Shown: positions 9,601 to 15,623 of the stretch, piece after piece
How positions within the stretch are numbered: position 1 is the first letter of the stretch
Layout: the number at the start of each line of letters is the position of its first letter
Assembly (NCBI GenBank): GCA_029263635.1
Contig: JAJUFY010000010.1
Coordinates: forward strand, 1-16,383
Origin: Ectothiorhodospiraceae bacterium
GTDB lineage: Bacteria > Pseudomonadota > Gammaproteobacteria > Nitrococcales > AK92
Length of the DNA stretch: 16,383 nucleotides
Reading direction: 5' to 3'
Made by a program: the position numbers and the translations under genes
Notes under the pieces: model-generated
What the model saw: the letters and a program-made list of their open reading frames with translations, nothing else
What the model was told of the DNA's origin: nothing
Databases searched by the model: none

Positions 9601-9930
9601 CGCCAGCGGCGCGAACACCGGATCGTCCAGGCAGTCGGGCAGCAGGGCCATCACCCGCCAGAGCAGCACCTCGCGGGCAAAGGCGGAATCGGTGGTGGGC
9701 AGCTCCGGGCGCAGCTGCCGGTACAGCCGCCAGCCGAATTCGGCCGGCAGCAGGTACTCGACGTTGGCGCTGATTCCGCGCCGCTGCGCCAGCTCCTGGG
9801 TGAGCCACTGCGCCATGCCCTGGTTCTGCACCAGCACCAGCTCCGGCACCAGCGGGTCGGCCGGCGCTGGCAGCGAGGCGAGCTCGGCGGCAAGCCGCTC
9901 CTGGCGGTTGCTGTAGTAGAGATAGAGCAT
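6628..9930 (-). CDS. recC: RecBCD enzyme (exonuclease V) subunit RecC, Chi-recognition scaffold
   Basis: RecC is the scaffold subunit of RecBCD. It splits the duplex, channels the 3' strand and reads the Chi sequence with a degenerate helicase fold. The 1100-aa product is close to the 1122 of E. coli. The N-terminus MLYLYYSNRQERLAAEL and the segment VQNQGMAQWLTQELA resemble the start of known RecC proteins, and there is no Walker A lysine motif, as expected for this inactive helicase relative. The C-terminal part (FAFRGRDPLDETF) fits the nuclease-like fold that lacks catalytic residues. It is the first gene of recC-recB-recD, with recB starting inside its stop codon. The ribosome site is weak (GGGG about 8 nt before ATG 9930). 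The gene is preceded by a 226-nt gap with a GC-rich palindrome. Confidence 0.97.
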   Translation of the reverse strand: MLYLYYSNRQERLAAELASLPAPADPLVPELVLVQNQGMAQWLTQELAQRRGISANVEYLLPAEFGWRLYRQLRPELPTTDSAFAREVLLWRVMALLPDCLDDPVFAPLARYLAGELPAQRRHQLAQRITDVYDQYLVYRPDWLLAWEAGESLGLGPEEAWQAALWRRLVQTDEPHRARLWQEFMELGDPAPVLEALPERLCVFGVSSLPPAYLGLLRRVAEQREVHFFWLNPCREYWADIVTAKTRDRFENYWRKQGRPAPVEALEEGNPLLASLGKLGRDAFALHWSELLDGVASDDEAHFIEPAASHCLGLLQRDILTLTARTADERPQLAADDGSLTVHACHSPMREVQALYDELLARFAADPTLAPRDVLVMTPDIETYAPYIHAVFGAPEDEARRIPYTIADRTLKAESDVVRGFLALLECERGRFTAPVMFDLLQSPPVRARFGISADELPLIEHWLRETGIRWGLDRADRARHGLPPTPDGTWEAGFRRLLLGYALPLGERSLFAGELPYDDIEGSDAETAGKLLAFYEALLELAQLLRAEHPLPVWCERIGSALGRFIDLDREADDAHLIQAALADLQQQAEAAGFDEPVPAAVFRQQLAGALSQRGRGGSFLVGCVTFAGMVPMRALPFRFIGLLGLNDADYPRRRPAADFDLVARHPRRGDRVHRDEDRYLFLEALLSAREALYLSYVGYSTRDNSESQPSVILSELLDYLIDNFEVAGIDEADAETRRERLLDHWVRRHPLQPFSPRYFGLDARLHSHSERHCAVARTLVQGQAEAPAAFFDQPLPPPAEGWRQLTLEQLIRFFRHPARFLLAERLGVRLHEAEELQDRELFELDHREAAILRSRLLAEHQAGESLAARLAIHQARGAVPPGQMGRFLYDRLAAECEGFAERIRALDASPASPLHLDLTLEADGQRFRLSGLLDGITSVGRVDYRYAEIKGRDWLDLWISHLALQLCRSPEQAGESFWLDKKTTHRLRPLPAEEAREHLAELVGLYWQGLHAPLPLFPETACHYARQIAAGKSAEEALELAREAVWAAERLPESDDPVLQFAFRGRDPLDETFCALAERVFSWVLHYSGAEAAEEVSA

Positions 9931-9963
9931 GATGCCCCGGCCGTTATTCTTGCTGTGTCGGCA

Positions 9964-9988
9964 CCGGCCGCCGCGCGGCGGCAGCCGG
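9964..9988 (-). repeat. GC-rich inverted repeat in the recC leader
   Basis: The core 9967-9982 (GCCGCCGCGCGGCGGC) is a perfect 16-nt palindrome. An outer CCGG/CCGG arm (9964-9967 with 9985-9988) can extend it with a small bulge. It lies 34-58 nt upstream of the recC start, so it would form a hairpin in the mRNA leader if transcription starts further upstream. No U-tract follows it, so it does not look like an intrinsic terminator. Function unknown. Confidence 0.5.
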
Positions 9989-10120
9989 GTTACGAAGCTC
10001 AGAGCATACTACCGAACGCGGCCGGGCTGGTTCGGATCATGCGCGGTCACCGCAATGCTCCCCCTGCCCGCGCGGGGCCGGGATGAGCGAGAGCCCCATT
10101 CCCGGCAACGGCAATGCCTG

Positions 10121-10145
10121 TTCGCGGCCAGGGGCCGCTCCTACA
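10121..10145 (-). repeat. REP element (GTAGGAGCGG type)
   Basis: On the minus strand the sequence begins TGTAGGAGCGGCC and ends GGCCGCGAA, with a perfect 6-bp stem (10124-10129 with 10133-10138) and a 3-nt loop. The GTAGGAGCGG head followed by a palindrome is the hallmark of REP elements of Pseudomonas and Xanthomonadales, which are mobilised by RAYT (IS200-like) transposases. It starts 11 nt after the stop of the 99-aa gene. Confidence 0.75.
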
Positions 10146-10168
10146 GGGCGGGCGGCTTAGGCCCGCCC
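10146..10168 (-). other. 8-bp hairpin spanning the stop codon of the 99-aa gene
   Basis: GGGCGGGC (10146-10153) pairs perfectly with GCCCGCCC (10161-10168) around a 7-nt loop that contains the TAA stop of the 99-aa gene. It is directly followed by the REP element. There is no U-tract, and a ribosome at the stop would cover it, so a classical terminator is doubtful. It may protect the 3' end of the message. Confidence 0.4.
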
Positions 10169-10456
10169 GGCACCGTAATCGTTGGCCGAATGGAAGTATT
10201 CGCTGGTGCGCGCCAGTTCCTCGACCAGGCGCTGCAGTTCCTTGAGGCGCATCTCGGCGGTCGCAAGCGGCGCGCAGTCCTGGCATGCCGGATCGGCGCA
10301 GGGCTGGCGGGTATAGAGCCAGTACTGGATGGCGCCGGCCAGCAGGCCGTCGGCGATGTCCCACAGGTCGGCACTGGTGTCGGCATCGGCCAGCTGGTTG
10401 CCCAGCTCGACGGCCTGTGCCGCGGCCTGATCGTATGGAGGCAGATCGTCGTTCAT
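10157..10456 (-). CDS. conserved-looking hypothetical protein with a Cys cluster (99 aa)
   Basis: I do not assign a function. The 99-aa product is acidic, soluble and lacks a signal peptide or membrane segment. The middle has a well-formed amphipathic pattern (LWDIADGLLAGAIQYWLY) followed by three cysteines, C53, C58 and C61 (CX4CX2C), and then a long charged helix-like stretch (AEMRLKELQRLVEELART). Such a cluster could bind a metal or form a disulfide, but no fourth ligand is obvious nearby. The frame shows normal codon use for the window and no shadow character. It lies on the same strand between gloC (60 nt upstream) and recC (226 nt downstream), so it may be cotranscribed with gloC. No clear Shine-Dalgarno precedes the ATG at 10456. 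Confidence 0.7.
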   Translation of the reverse strand: MNDDLPPYDQAAAQAVELGNQLADADTSADLWDIADGLLAGAIQYWLYTRQPCADPACQDCAPLATAEMRLKELQRLVEELARTSEYFHSANDYGAGRA

Positions 10457-10516
10457 GAGCGCGAAGTGATCACGGATGCGAGGGTTGGACGATTCTAGCA
10501 GAGGTGGGGGCGAATC

Positions 10517-11161
10517 CTAGGAGTGGACGGCATCGCCCACGAACGGATTGTACGCCCGCTCCTGGCCGAAGCTGGACATCGGCCCGTGGCCGGGGATGAA
10601 CAGGACATCGTCGCAGAGCGGGAACAGCTTGTCGCGGATGGCGCGGATCAGGCTGTCGAAGTCGCAGCGCGGAAATTCTGTGCGGCCGATGGAGCCCTGG
10701 AACAGCACGTCGCCGACCACCGCCAGCCGCGCCTGCGGCGCGAAGAACACCACGTGCCCGGGCGTGTGGCCGGGGCAGTGCAGCACCTCGAGCTGCAGCT
10801 GACCGACCGTCACCACATCGCCGTCTTCCAGCCAGCGGTTCGGCGTGAACGGCTGCGCCGGCGGAAAGCCGAAACGGTTGCCCTGCTCGGCGAGCATCTC
10901 GATCCAGAACTGGTCGTCGCGGTGCGGCCCCTCGATGGGCACCCCCAGCCGCCCGGCCAGTTCGGCGACGCCGCCGGCGTGATCGATGTGGCCATGGGTG
11001 ACCAGGATCTTCTCGATGGTGACACCGGCCTGCTCGGCGGCGGCGAGGATACGGTCGAGCTCGCCGCCCGGATCGACCACGGCGGCCCGGCGGGTCTGCT
11101 GGCAGATCAGCAGCGAGCAGTTCTGCTGGAACGGCGTGACGGGGATGGTGATGACCTGCAT
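10517..11161 (-). CDS. gloC: MBL-fold metallohydrolase, GloC/YcbL-type hydroxyacylglutathione hydrolase
   Basis: The 214-aa product matches the length of E. coli YcbL (GloC), a type II glyoxalase that hydrolyses S-lactoylglutathione to lactate and glutathione in the cytoplasm. The metallo-beta-lactamase metal site is complete: THGHIDH with H56, H58, D60 and H61, then H132 in CPGHTPGH, D151 in GDVLFQGSIGRTEFP, and H192 in IPGHGP. The short C-terminus lacks the extra helical glutathione-binding domain of GloB, which favours the YcbL subfamily. I chose ATG 11161 because GGGAGG lies 8-13 nt upstream; the frame stays open to 11257 but that extension has no ribosome site and is rich in Arg. Substrate is inferred from the family, and a related thioester hydrolase role is possible. 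Confidence 0.85.
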   Translation of the reverse strand: MQVITIPVTPFQQNCSLLICQQTRRAAVVDPGGELDRILAAAEQAGVTIEKILVTHGHIDHAGGVAELAGRLGVPIEGPHRDDQFWIEMLAEQGNRFGFPPAQPFTPNRWLEDGDVVTVGQLQLEVLHCPGHTPGHVVFFAPQARLAVVGDVLFQGSIGRTEFPRCDFDSLIRAIRDKLFPLCDDVLFIPGHGPMSSFGQERAYNPFVGDAVHS

Positions 11162-11268
11162 GGCGCGCCTCCCGGTACGGAAACGAAACGGCCGCCACGA
11201 TAGCCGCTTTGCCGGCCAGCGGCCAGCCCGGCTGCTATGCTGTGCGACCGCTGCCACAGGAATGCTGC

Positions 11269-11718
11269 ATGAAGATCTGGATCGACGCCGACGCCTGCCC
11301 GAAACCGGTCAAGGACATCGTCTTCCGCGCCGCCGAGCGGCTGGGCATCGAGACCGTCCTGGTCGCCAACCAGTTCCTGCGGGTGCCGCCCTCGCGCCAC
11401 ATCCGGGCGGTGCAGGTGAGCGGCGGCTTCGACGTTGCCGACGACTACATCGCCGAGCAAGCCGAGGCGGGCGACCTGGCGATCACGGCCGACATTCCAC
11501 TGGCGGCGACGCTGGTCGAGAAGGACGTGCACGTGCTGAGCCCGCGCGGCCAGCCTTACACCCGCTCCAACGTGCGTCAGCAGCTGGCGATGCGGGATTT
11601 CATGGACACCATGCGCGGCAGCGGCGTGCCCATGCAGGGCGGCCCGCCGGCCTACAGCGAGCGCGACAAGCAGGCCTTCGCCAACGCCCTGGACCGGCTG
11701 CTGCATGCCCGCCGCTGA
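11269..11718 (+). CDS. yaiI: YaiI/YqxD family protein (UPF0178, DUF188)
   Basis: This is the only plus-strand gene in the window. The 149-aa product begins MKIWIDADACPKPVKDIVFR, a start characteristic of the UPF0178/DUF188 family, and contains the acidic pair D6/D8 and the segment SGGFDVADDYIAEQA followed by DLAITADIPLA. The acidic residues and fold resemble PIN-like nuclease domains, and a nuclease-type role has been suggested, but the biochemical function is not established. The ATG at 11269 is preceded by CAGGAA at a usable distance. It is divergent from gloC (107-nt gap with a weak TATGCT -10-like site at 11236-11241) and convergent with the next gene, 3 bp from its stop. Confidence 0.9.
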   Translation: MKIWIDADACPKPVKDIVFRAAERLGIETVLVANQFLRVPPSRHIRAVQVSGGFDVADDYIAEQAEAGDLAITADIPLAATLVEKDVHVLSPRGQPYTRSNVRQQLAMRDFMDTMRGSGVPMQGGPPAYSERDKQAFANALDRLLHARR

Positions 11719-11721
11719 CAC

Positions 11722-12444
11722 TTACCCCTGAGGGAAATCCACCTCGATCCAGATCGCCCGGGCCTTGCCGCACAGGCGGCCATCGGCGCCGAACACCGCC
11801 GTGCCGGAGTAGATCTTGCGGCCGTCCTTGCCCAGCGGCCAGCCGATCACCACGCAGCGCTCCCCGAACCGGACCGGCGCGGTCAGTTCCACCTCGAAGC
11901 GGCCGAGCAGGACGGCCTTGCCGGGCGGCCGCCGTTCCCCCGCGAAGGCGCCGGGGCAGTCCAGGGCCGCCCAGACGTATTCCGGCTGCACCACGCCGTC
12001 GGCAGCCGCCAGCGATGCGTCCGGGACCCAGGGCGCGGCGACCACGCCGGCTCCGGTCTCGCCCGGAAAGATGCGCAGGCCGTCACCGGCCTCCCGGTCG
12101 GGGCCGCAGACGAAACAGGTCGGGAAGGTCCGCTCGGTAAAGCCAACATACCGCTGCACGGCGGCCTCGGCCTGCTCGAAGCTCGGCGCTGCCGGCACGT
12201 CCAGCTCGAAGTCCGTCGGCACCGCTTCCGCCACCAGCTGCTCGCCGTCCCGCAGCAGAAGCTTGTCGTTCTCGCGCGCGAGCCGCAGCGGCCGCTCCAG
12301 CGGCGGCGGGCTGCGCAGCGTGACCTGGGCCGGACCGTCGATGTAGCGGCCCAGCAGACCGGCGCTGTAGCCGCCGTTGCCGGTGGTGGGCGGGCCGCAG
12401 TAGCGGCGGGCGATGGTGAGAGTGTCAGGAATCACGATCAACAT
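11722..12444 (-). CDS. hotdog-fold thioesterase-like protein of unknown substrate
   Basis: The ~240-aa protein has the GNGGYSAGLLGRYID start typical of hotdog-fold acyl-CoA thioesterase-like domains (4HBT_3-like), and a second half with a beta-strand-rich pattern (GRFEVELTAPVRFGERCVVIGW...YSGTAVFGADG), suggesting a double hotdog. Between them lies FPTCFVCGPDREAGDGLRIF with C110 and C113. No catalytic Asp/Glu can be assigned with confidence, so the substrate is unknown. The start is uncertain: ATG 12444 has GAGG directly abutting it, whereas GTG 12435 would be 9 nt from the same GAGG and may be the true start. The gene begins 50 nt after aapP on the same strand and could be the last gene of that operon. 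It ends 3 bp from yaiI, which is read toward it. Confidence 0.75.
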   Translation of the reverse strand: MLIVIPDTLTIARRYCGPPTTGNGGYSAGLLGRYIDGPAQVTLRSPPPLERPLRLARENDKLLLRDGEQLVAEAVPTDFELDVPAAPSFEQAEAAVQRYVGFTERTFPTCFVCGPDREAGDGLRIFPGETGAGVVAAPWVPDASLAAADGVVQPEYVWAALDCPGAFAGERRPPGKAVLLGRFEVELTAPVRFGERCVVIGWPLGKDGRKIYSGTAVFGADGRLCGKARAIWIEVDFPQG

Positions 12445-12494
12445 CCTCGTGAGGGGCGGGCAAGACGGTACACAGCGGTGCATGTTCCCTCGGA

Positions 12495-13235
12495 TCAATG
12501 CGCCAGGATCTGCCCCAGGAACTGACGCGCGCGCTCGGTCTGCGGCGCCTCGAAGAAGGCGGCGGTCGCGGTGTCTTCAACGATGCGCCCGCCGTCCATG
12601 AACACGATGCGGTCGGCCACCTCGCGGGCGAACCCCATCTCGTGGGTGACACAGAGCATGGTCATGCCGGAACCGGCCAGCTCGACCATGACATCCAGCA
12701 CCTCCTTGATCATCTCCGGATCCAGCGCCGAGGTCGGCTCGTCGAACAGCATGATCTCGGGCTGCATGCACAGTGCCCGGGCGATCGCCACCCGCTGCTG
12801 CTGGCCGCCGGAGAGCTGGCCCGGATAGCTGTGGGCCTTGTCGGGGATGCGCACCCGGGCGAGATAGTCCATGGCGAGCTGCTCGGCCTCGGCCCGCGGC
12901 AGCTTGCGCACCGCCATCGGCGCCAGCGTGCAGTTCTCCAGCACGGTGAGGTGCGGGAACAGGTTGAACTGCTGGAACACCATGCCGACCTGGCGACGGA
13001 TCCGATCCACCGCGCGGCGGTCGTCGGTGAGCTCGATGCCGTTGACCACGATGCGGCCGCGCTGGTGCGGCTCCAGGCCGTTCAGGCAGCGGATCAGGGT
13101 CGACTTGCCGGAGCCGGACGGACCGCAGATCACGATGCGCTCGCCGCGGCCGACGCTGAGGTTGATGTCCTGCAGCACGTGCAGCTGCCCGAACCATTTG
13201 TCGACATGCTCGAATACGGCCGCTGGCTCCGTCAT
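12495..13235 (-). CDS. aapP: general L-amino-acid ABC transporter, ATP-binding subunit AapP
   Basis: AapP is the ATPase that powers uptake through the AapQ/AapM channel. The 246-aa product has Walker A GPSGSGKST with K44, a Q-loop at VFQQFNLFPHLT, the ABC signature LSGGQQQRVAIARAL, Walker B IMLFDEPTSALDPE and the switch histidine in CVTHEMGFA, all typical of polar amino-acid importers (HisP/GlnQ/AapP group). The start ATG 13235 overlaps the last base of the aapM stop (TAATG) and has AGGAGA upstream. The frame is open much further upstream (to 14222), but that stretch is antisense-free shadow of aapM in another frame, not a fusion. Probably translated in coupling with aapM. Confidence 0.96.
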   Translation of the reverse strand: MTEPAAVFEHVDKWFGQLHVLQDINLSVGRGERIVICGPSGSGKSTLIRCLNGLEPHQRGRIVVNGIELTDDRRAVDRIRRQVGMVFQQFNLFPHLTVLENCTLAPMAVRKLPRAEAEQLAMDYLARVRIPDKAHSYPGQLSGGQQQRVAIARALCMQPEIMLFDEPTSALDPEMIKEVLDVMVELAGSGMTMLCVTHEMGFAREVADRIVFMDGGRIVEDTATAAFFEAPQTERARQFLGQILAH

Positions 13236-14314
13236 TACGCCATCTCCTGTTGCCGGTCTGCCGTCGTGTCGAGCCGGCGCTCCAGCCGCCGGCTGATGCG
13301 CGACATCCCGTAGCAGATCACCCAGAACACCGCCGCCGCGAACAGATAGCCTTCCCGCGTGAAGCCCAGCCAGTCGGGGCTGGTCACCGCGGCCTGGACG
13401 ATGCCGAGCAGGTCGAACAGGCCGATGATCAGCACCAGGCTGGTGTCCTTGAACAGCGCGATGAACACGTTGACGATGCCGGGGATCACCATGGTCAGCG
13501 CCTGCGGCAGCACGACCAGCCGCATCTGCTGCCAGTACGACAGCCCCAGGGCCCGCGCCGCCTCCACCTGCCCGGCCGGCACGCCCTGCAGGCCGCCACG
13601 GATCACCTCCGCCATGTAGGCACCGGCGAACATCGCCACCCCGATCAGGGCCCGCAACAGCTTGTCCAGGCTCACTCCCGCCGGCATGAACAGCGGCAGC
13701 ATCACCGACGCCATGAACAGCACGGTGATCAGCGGCACGCCGCGCCAGAGCTCGATGAACACCGTGCACACCGCCCTCACCACCGGCAGCTCCGAGCGCC
13801 GCCCCAGCGCCAGCAGGATGCCGAGCGGCAGGGCGGCCGCCATGCCGCTGCCGGCGATGACCAGGGTCAGGAACAGCCCGCCCCAGCGCGCGGTCGGCAC
13901 CACCGGCAGCCCCAGGCCGCCGTAGAACAGCCAGCCGGCGACGAACGGATAGGCCAGCAGCGCCAGCACCCAGCCGCGCCGGAACTGCCGCAGCCGCGGC
14001 ACCAGCAGCGGCAGTGCCAGCACCAGCAGCAGGCCGATGCCGAGGTTCACCCGCCAGCGCTCGCCGGCCGGGTAGAAGCCGTACAGGAACTGCGGCAGGT
14101 GCTCGCGCACGAACACCCAGCAGGCCCCGCCGCTGCGGCAGTCGGCGCGGCTGGTACCGACGAAATCGGCAGCAAGCCAGGCCCACTGCAGCAGCGGCGG
14201 CACCACCAGCCACAGCAGCCACAGGCCGAGCAGGGTCAGCAGGGTGTTGAGCGGGCTCGAAAACAGATTGGCGCGCAGCCAGGCGAGCGGTGTGGACTGG
14301 CGTGGCATAGCCAT
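13235..14314 (-). CDS. aapM: general L-amino-acid ABC transporter, permease AapM
   Basis: AapM is one of two inner-membrane permeases of the Aap importer. The 359-aa product has a hydrophobic N-terminal segment (about residues 20-45), several further membrane segments, and the EAA-type cytoplasmic loop (VEAARALGLSYWQQMRLVVLP) that contacts the ATPase. The family is longer than HisM-type permeases because of an extra N-terminal region with a periplasmic loop; here this carries a Cys pair (CRSGGAC). Start 14314 is 1 nt after the aapQ stop and has GGTGGAG upstream; a second ATG two codons later is possible. It sits between aapQ and aapP in the standard Aap order. Confidence 0.94.
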   Translation of the reverse strand: MAMPRQSTPLAWLRANLFSSPLNTLLTLLGLWLLWLVVPPLLQWAWLAADFVGTSRADCRSGGACWVFVREHLPQFLYGFYPAGERWRVNLGIGLLLVLALPLLVPRLRQFRRGWVLALLAYPFVAGWLFYGGLGLPVVPTARWGGLFLTLVIAGSGMAAALPLGILLALGRRSELPVVRAVCTVFIELWRGVPLITVLFMASVMLPLFMPAGVSLDKLLRALIGVAMFAGAYMAEVIRGGLQGVPAGQVEAARALGLSYWQQMRLVVLPQALTMVIPGIVNVFIALFKDTSLVLIIGLFDLLGIVQAAVTSPDWLGFTREGYLFAAAVFWVICYGMSRISRRLERRLDTTADRQQEMA

Positions 14315-14315
14315 T

Positions 14316-15482
14316 TCAGCGCTCCACCAGCGCCACGCGGCGGTTGTAGAGGTTCATGGCGGCGGCGATGGCGAGGCTGATGGTCAGGTACACCGCCATG
14401 GTCACGCCGATCACCTCCACCGCCTGGCCGGTCTGATTGAGCACGGTGCCGGCGAACACCGAAACCAGATCCGGATAGGCGATGGCCGCCGCCAGCGAGG
14501 AGTTCTTGGTGAGATTCAGGTACTGGTTGGTGAGCGGCGGCACGATCACCCGCATGGCCTGCGGCAGGATCACCTTGCGCAGGGTCAGCGCCGGCGGCAG
14601 GCCGAGCGAGTAGGCGGCCTCCCGCTGCCCCCGCCCGACCGACTGGATGCCGGCTCGCACGATCTCGGCGATGAAGGCGGCAGTGTAGGTCGCCAGCGCC
14701 ACCAGCAGCGCCACGAACTCCGGTGTGAGCGTCAGACCGCCGCGGAAATTGAAACGCTGGAATTCCGGCAGCTCCCAGCCGAGCGGCAGCCCGGTGATAA
14801 GCAGCACCAGCGCCGCCGGCCCCAGCAGCAGGGCAAGCATCCACGGCCAGCGGCGCAGACCTGGAGCGCGCCGGCGCAGCAAGCCTCGCAGCAGCAGGCA
14901 GCCGATGAGCCCGGCGGCCAGCGCCGCCAGCAGCCAGCCGAACCCCGGTTCCAGCAGCGGCCGGGGTACGACCAGCCCGCGATTGCTGAGGAACGCCAGC
15001 CCGAACAGCTCGATCGCCTCGCGCGGCTGCGGCAGCGGCCGCAGCACGGCGAAATACCAGAAGAAGATCTGCAGCAGCAGCGGCACGTTGCGGATGGTCT
15101 CGATGTAAACCGCCGCCCACTGCCGGATCAGCCAGTTCGACGACAGCCGCGCCACCCCGATCACGAAACCCAGCAGGGTGGCGAACACGATGCCCAGCGC
15201 CGACAGCAGCAGGGTGTTGAGCAGCCCCACCAAAAAGGCACGGCCATAGCTGGAGCTGGCGTCGTAGGCGATCAGGCTGACATCGATGCCGAAGCCGGCC
15301 CGCTCGTTCCAGAAGCCGAAGCCTGAGGCGATGCCCTGGCGGGCGAGGTTGGCGAGGGCGTTGTCGAACAAATAGGCAATGCCGCCCAGCACGGCGGCAA
15401 GCAGCAGCGCCTGCAGCAGCCAGGCGCGCAGCTGCGGCCGCCGCCAGAATGGCGGGCGGTGGTAGGTCAGCGGCCGTGGCAT
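14316..15482 (-). CDS. aapQ: general L-amino-acid ABC transporter, permease AapQ
   Basis: AapQ pairs with AapM to form the membrane channel. The 388-aa product has an N-terminal membrane segment (about residues 19-38), segments near 85-116 and 133-151, an extra hydrophobic insertion (about 184-236) seen in this long permease family, and a BPD_transp_1 core with the EAA loop (REAAYSLGLPPALTLRKVILP). The C-terminus carries a last membrane segment. ATG 15482 has GAGG about 12 nt upstream, a rather long spacing. Upstream, 141 nt separate it from aapJ, and this gap is occupied by a REP pair, so aapQMP levels may differ from aapJ. Confidence 0.95.
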   Translation of the reverse strand: MPRPLTYHRPPFWRRPQLRAWLLQALLLAAVLGGIAYLFDNALANLARQGIASGFGFWNERAGFGIDVSLIAYDASSSYGRAFLVGLLNTLLLSALGIVFATLLGFVIGVARLSSNWLIRQWAAVYIETIRNVPLLLQIFFWYFAVLRPLPQPREAIELFGLAFLSNRGLVVPRPLLEPGFGWLLAALAAGLIGCLLLRGLLRRRAPGLRRWPWMLALLLGPAALVLLITGLPLGWELPEFQRFNFRGGLTLTPEFVALLVALATYTAAFIAEIVRAGIQSVGRGQREAAYSLGLPPALTLRKVILPQAMRVIVPPLTNQYLNLTKNSSLAAAIAYPDLVSVFAGTVLNQTGQAVEVIGVTMAVYLTISLAIAAAMNLYNRRVALVER

Positions 15483-15623
15483 GGGGAATTCATACCTCGA
15501 TACCTGCCTGTGGGAGCGGCGCTCCCGCTGTAAAAGACACCCTCGTCCCCGCTCCTTCTAGCCAAACAGCGATCGCGGCGAGGACGCCGCCCCCACAAGA
15601 AAGCCTTGCGGCATGCCGGGAGC
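15483..15623. repeat. aapJ-aapQ intergenic region with two oppositely oriented REP palindromes
   Basis: The first REP (15509-15530, plus orientation) starts TGTGGGAGCGGC, with stem 15512-15517 pairing 15521-15526. The second (15569-15597, minus orientation) starts TGTGGGGGCGGCG, with stem 15575-15580 pairing 15585-15590 around a 4-nt loop. The outer 12-mers match as inverted repeats at 11 of 12 positions, so the whole 89-nt unit (15509-15597) can also fold as one long hairpin, like a BIME. In the aap mRNA it would follow the aapJ stop closely. Confidence 0.75.

Larger units (their letters stand above)
9931..10156. other. intergenic region upstream of recC
   Basis: This gap must hold any recC-proximal promoter. 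Minus-strand TAGTAT/TATGCT at about 10000-10010 is a weak -10 candidate with no good -35. The gap also contains a strong GC palindrome (9964-9988) and a REP element (10121-10145). No plausible small gene is seen: frames open here are extensions of antisense frames with no ribosome site. Confidence 0.4.

Noticed and set aside
11162..11257. N-terminal extension of the GloC-type protein by 32 codons
   Set aside because: No Shine-Dalgarno at 11257, the extension is Arg-rich and overlaps the divergent promoter region. ATG 11161 has GGGAGG and gives the family length.
12445..12498. TTG start at 12498 for the hotdog gene, overlapping the aapP stop
   Set aside because: A rare start codon, and the extra residues (Cys/Arg/Pro-rich) do not fit the domain start; a later start is better.
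12495..14222. 575-codon minus frame suggesting a permease-ATPase fusion
   Set aside because: Only the part from ATG 13235 is AapP; the upstream 329 codons are aapM read in the wrong frame (Ala/Gly/Arg-rich), and aapM is intact in its own frame.
13250..15326. Plus-strand His/Gln/Arg-rich open frames opposite aapM and aapQ
   Set aside because: The His/Gln-rich composition is the antisense image of membrane-protein codons, with no ribosome site or domain.
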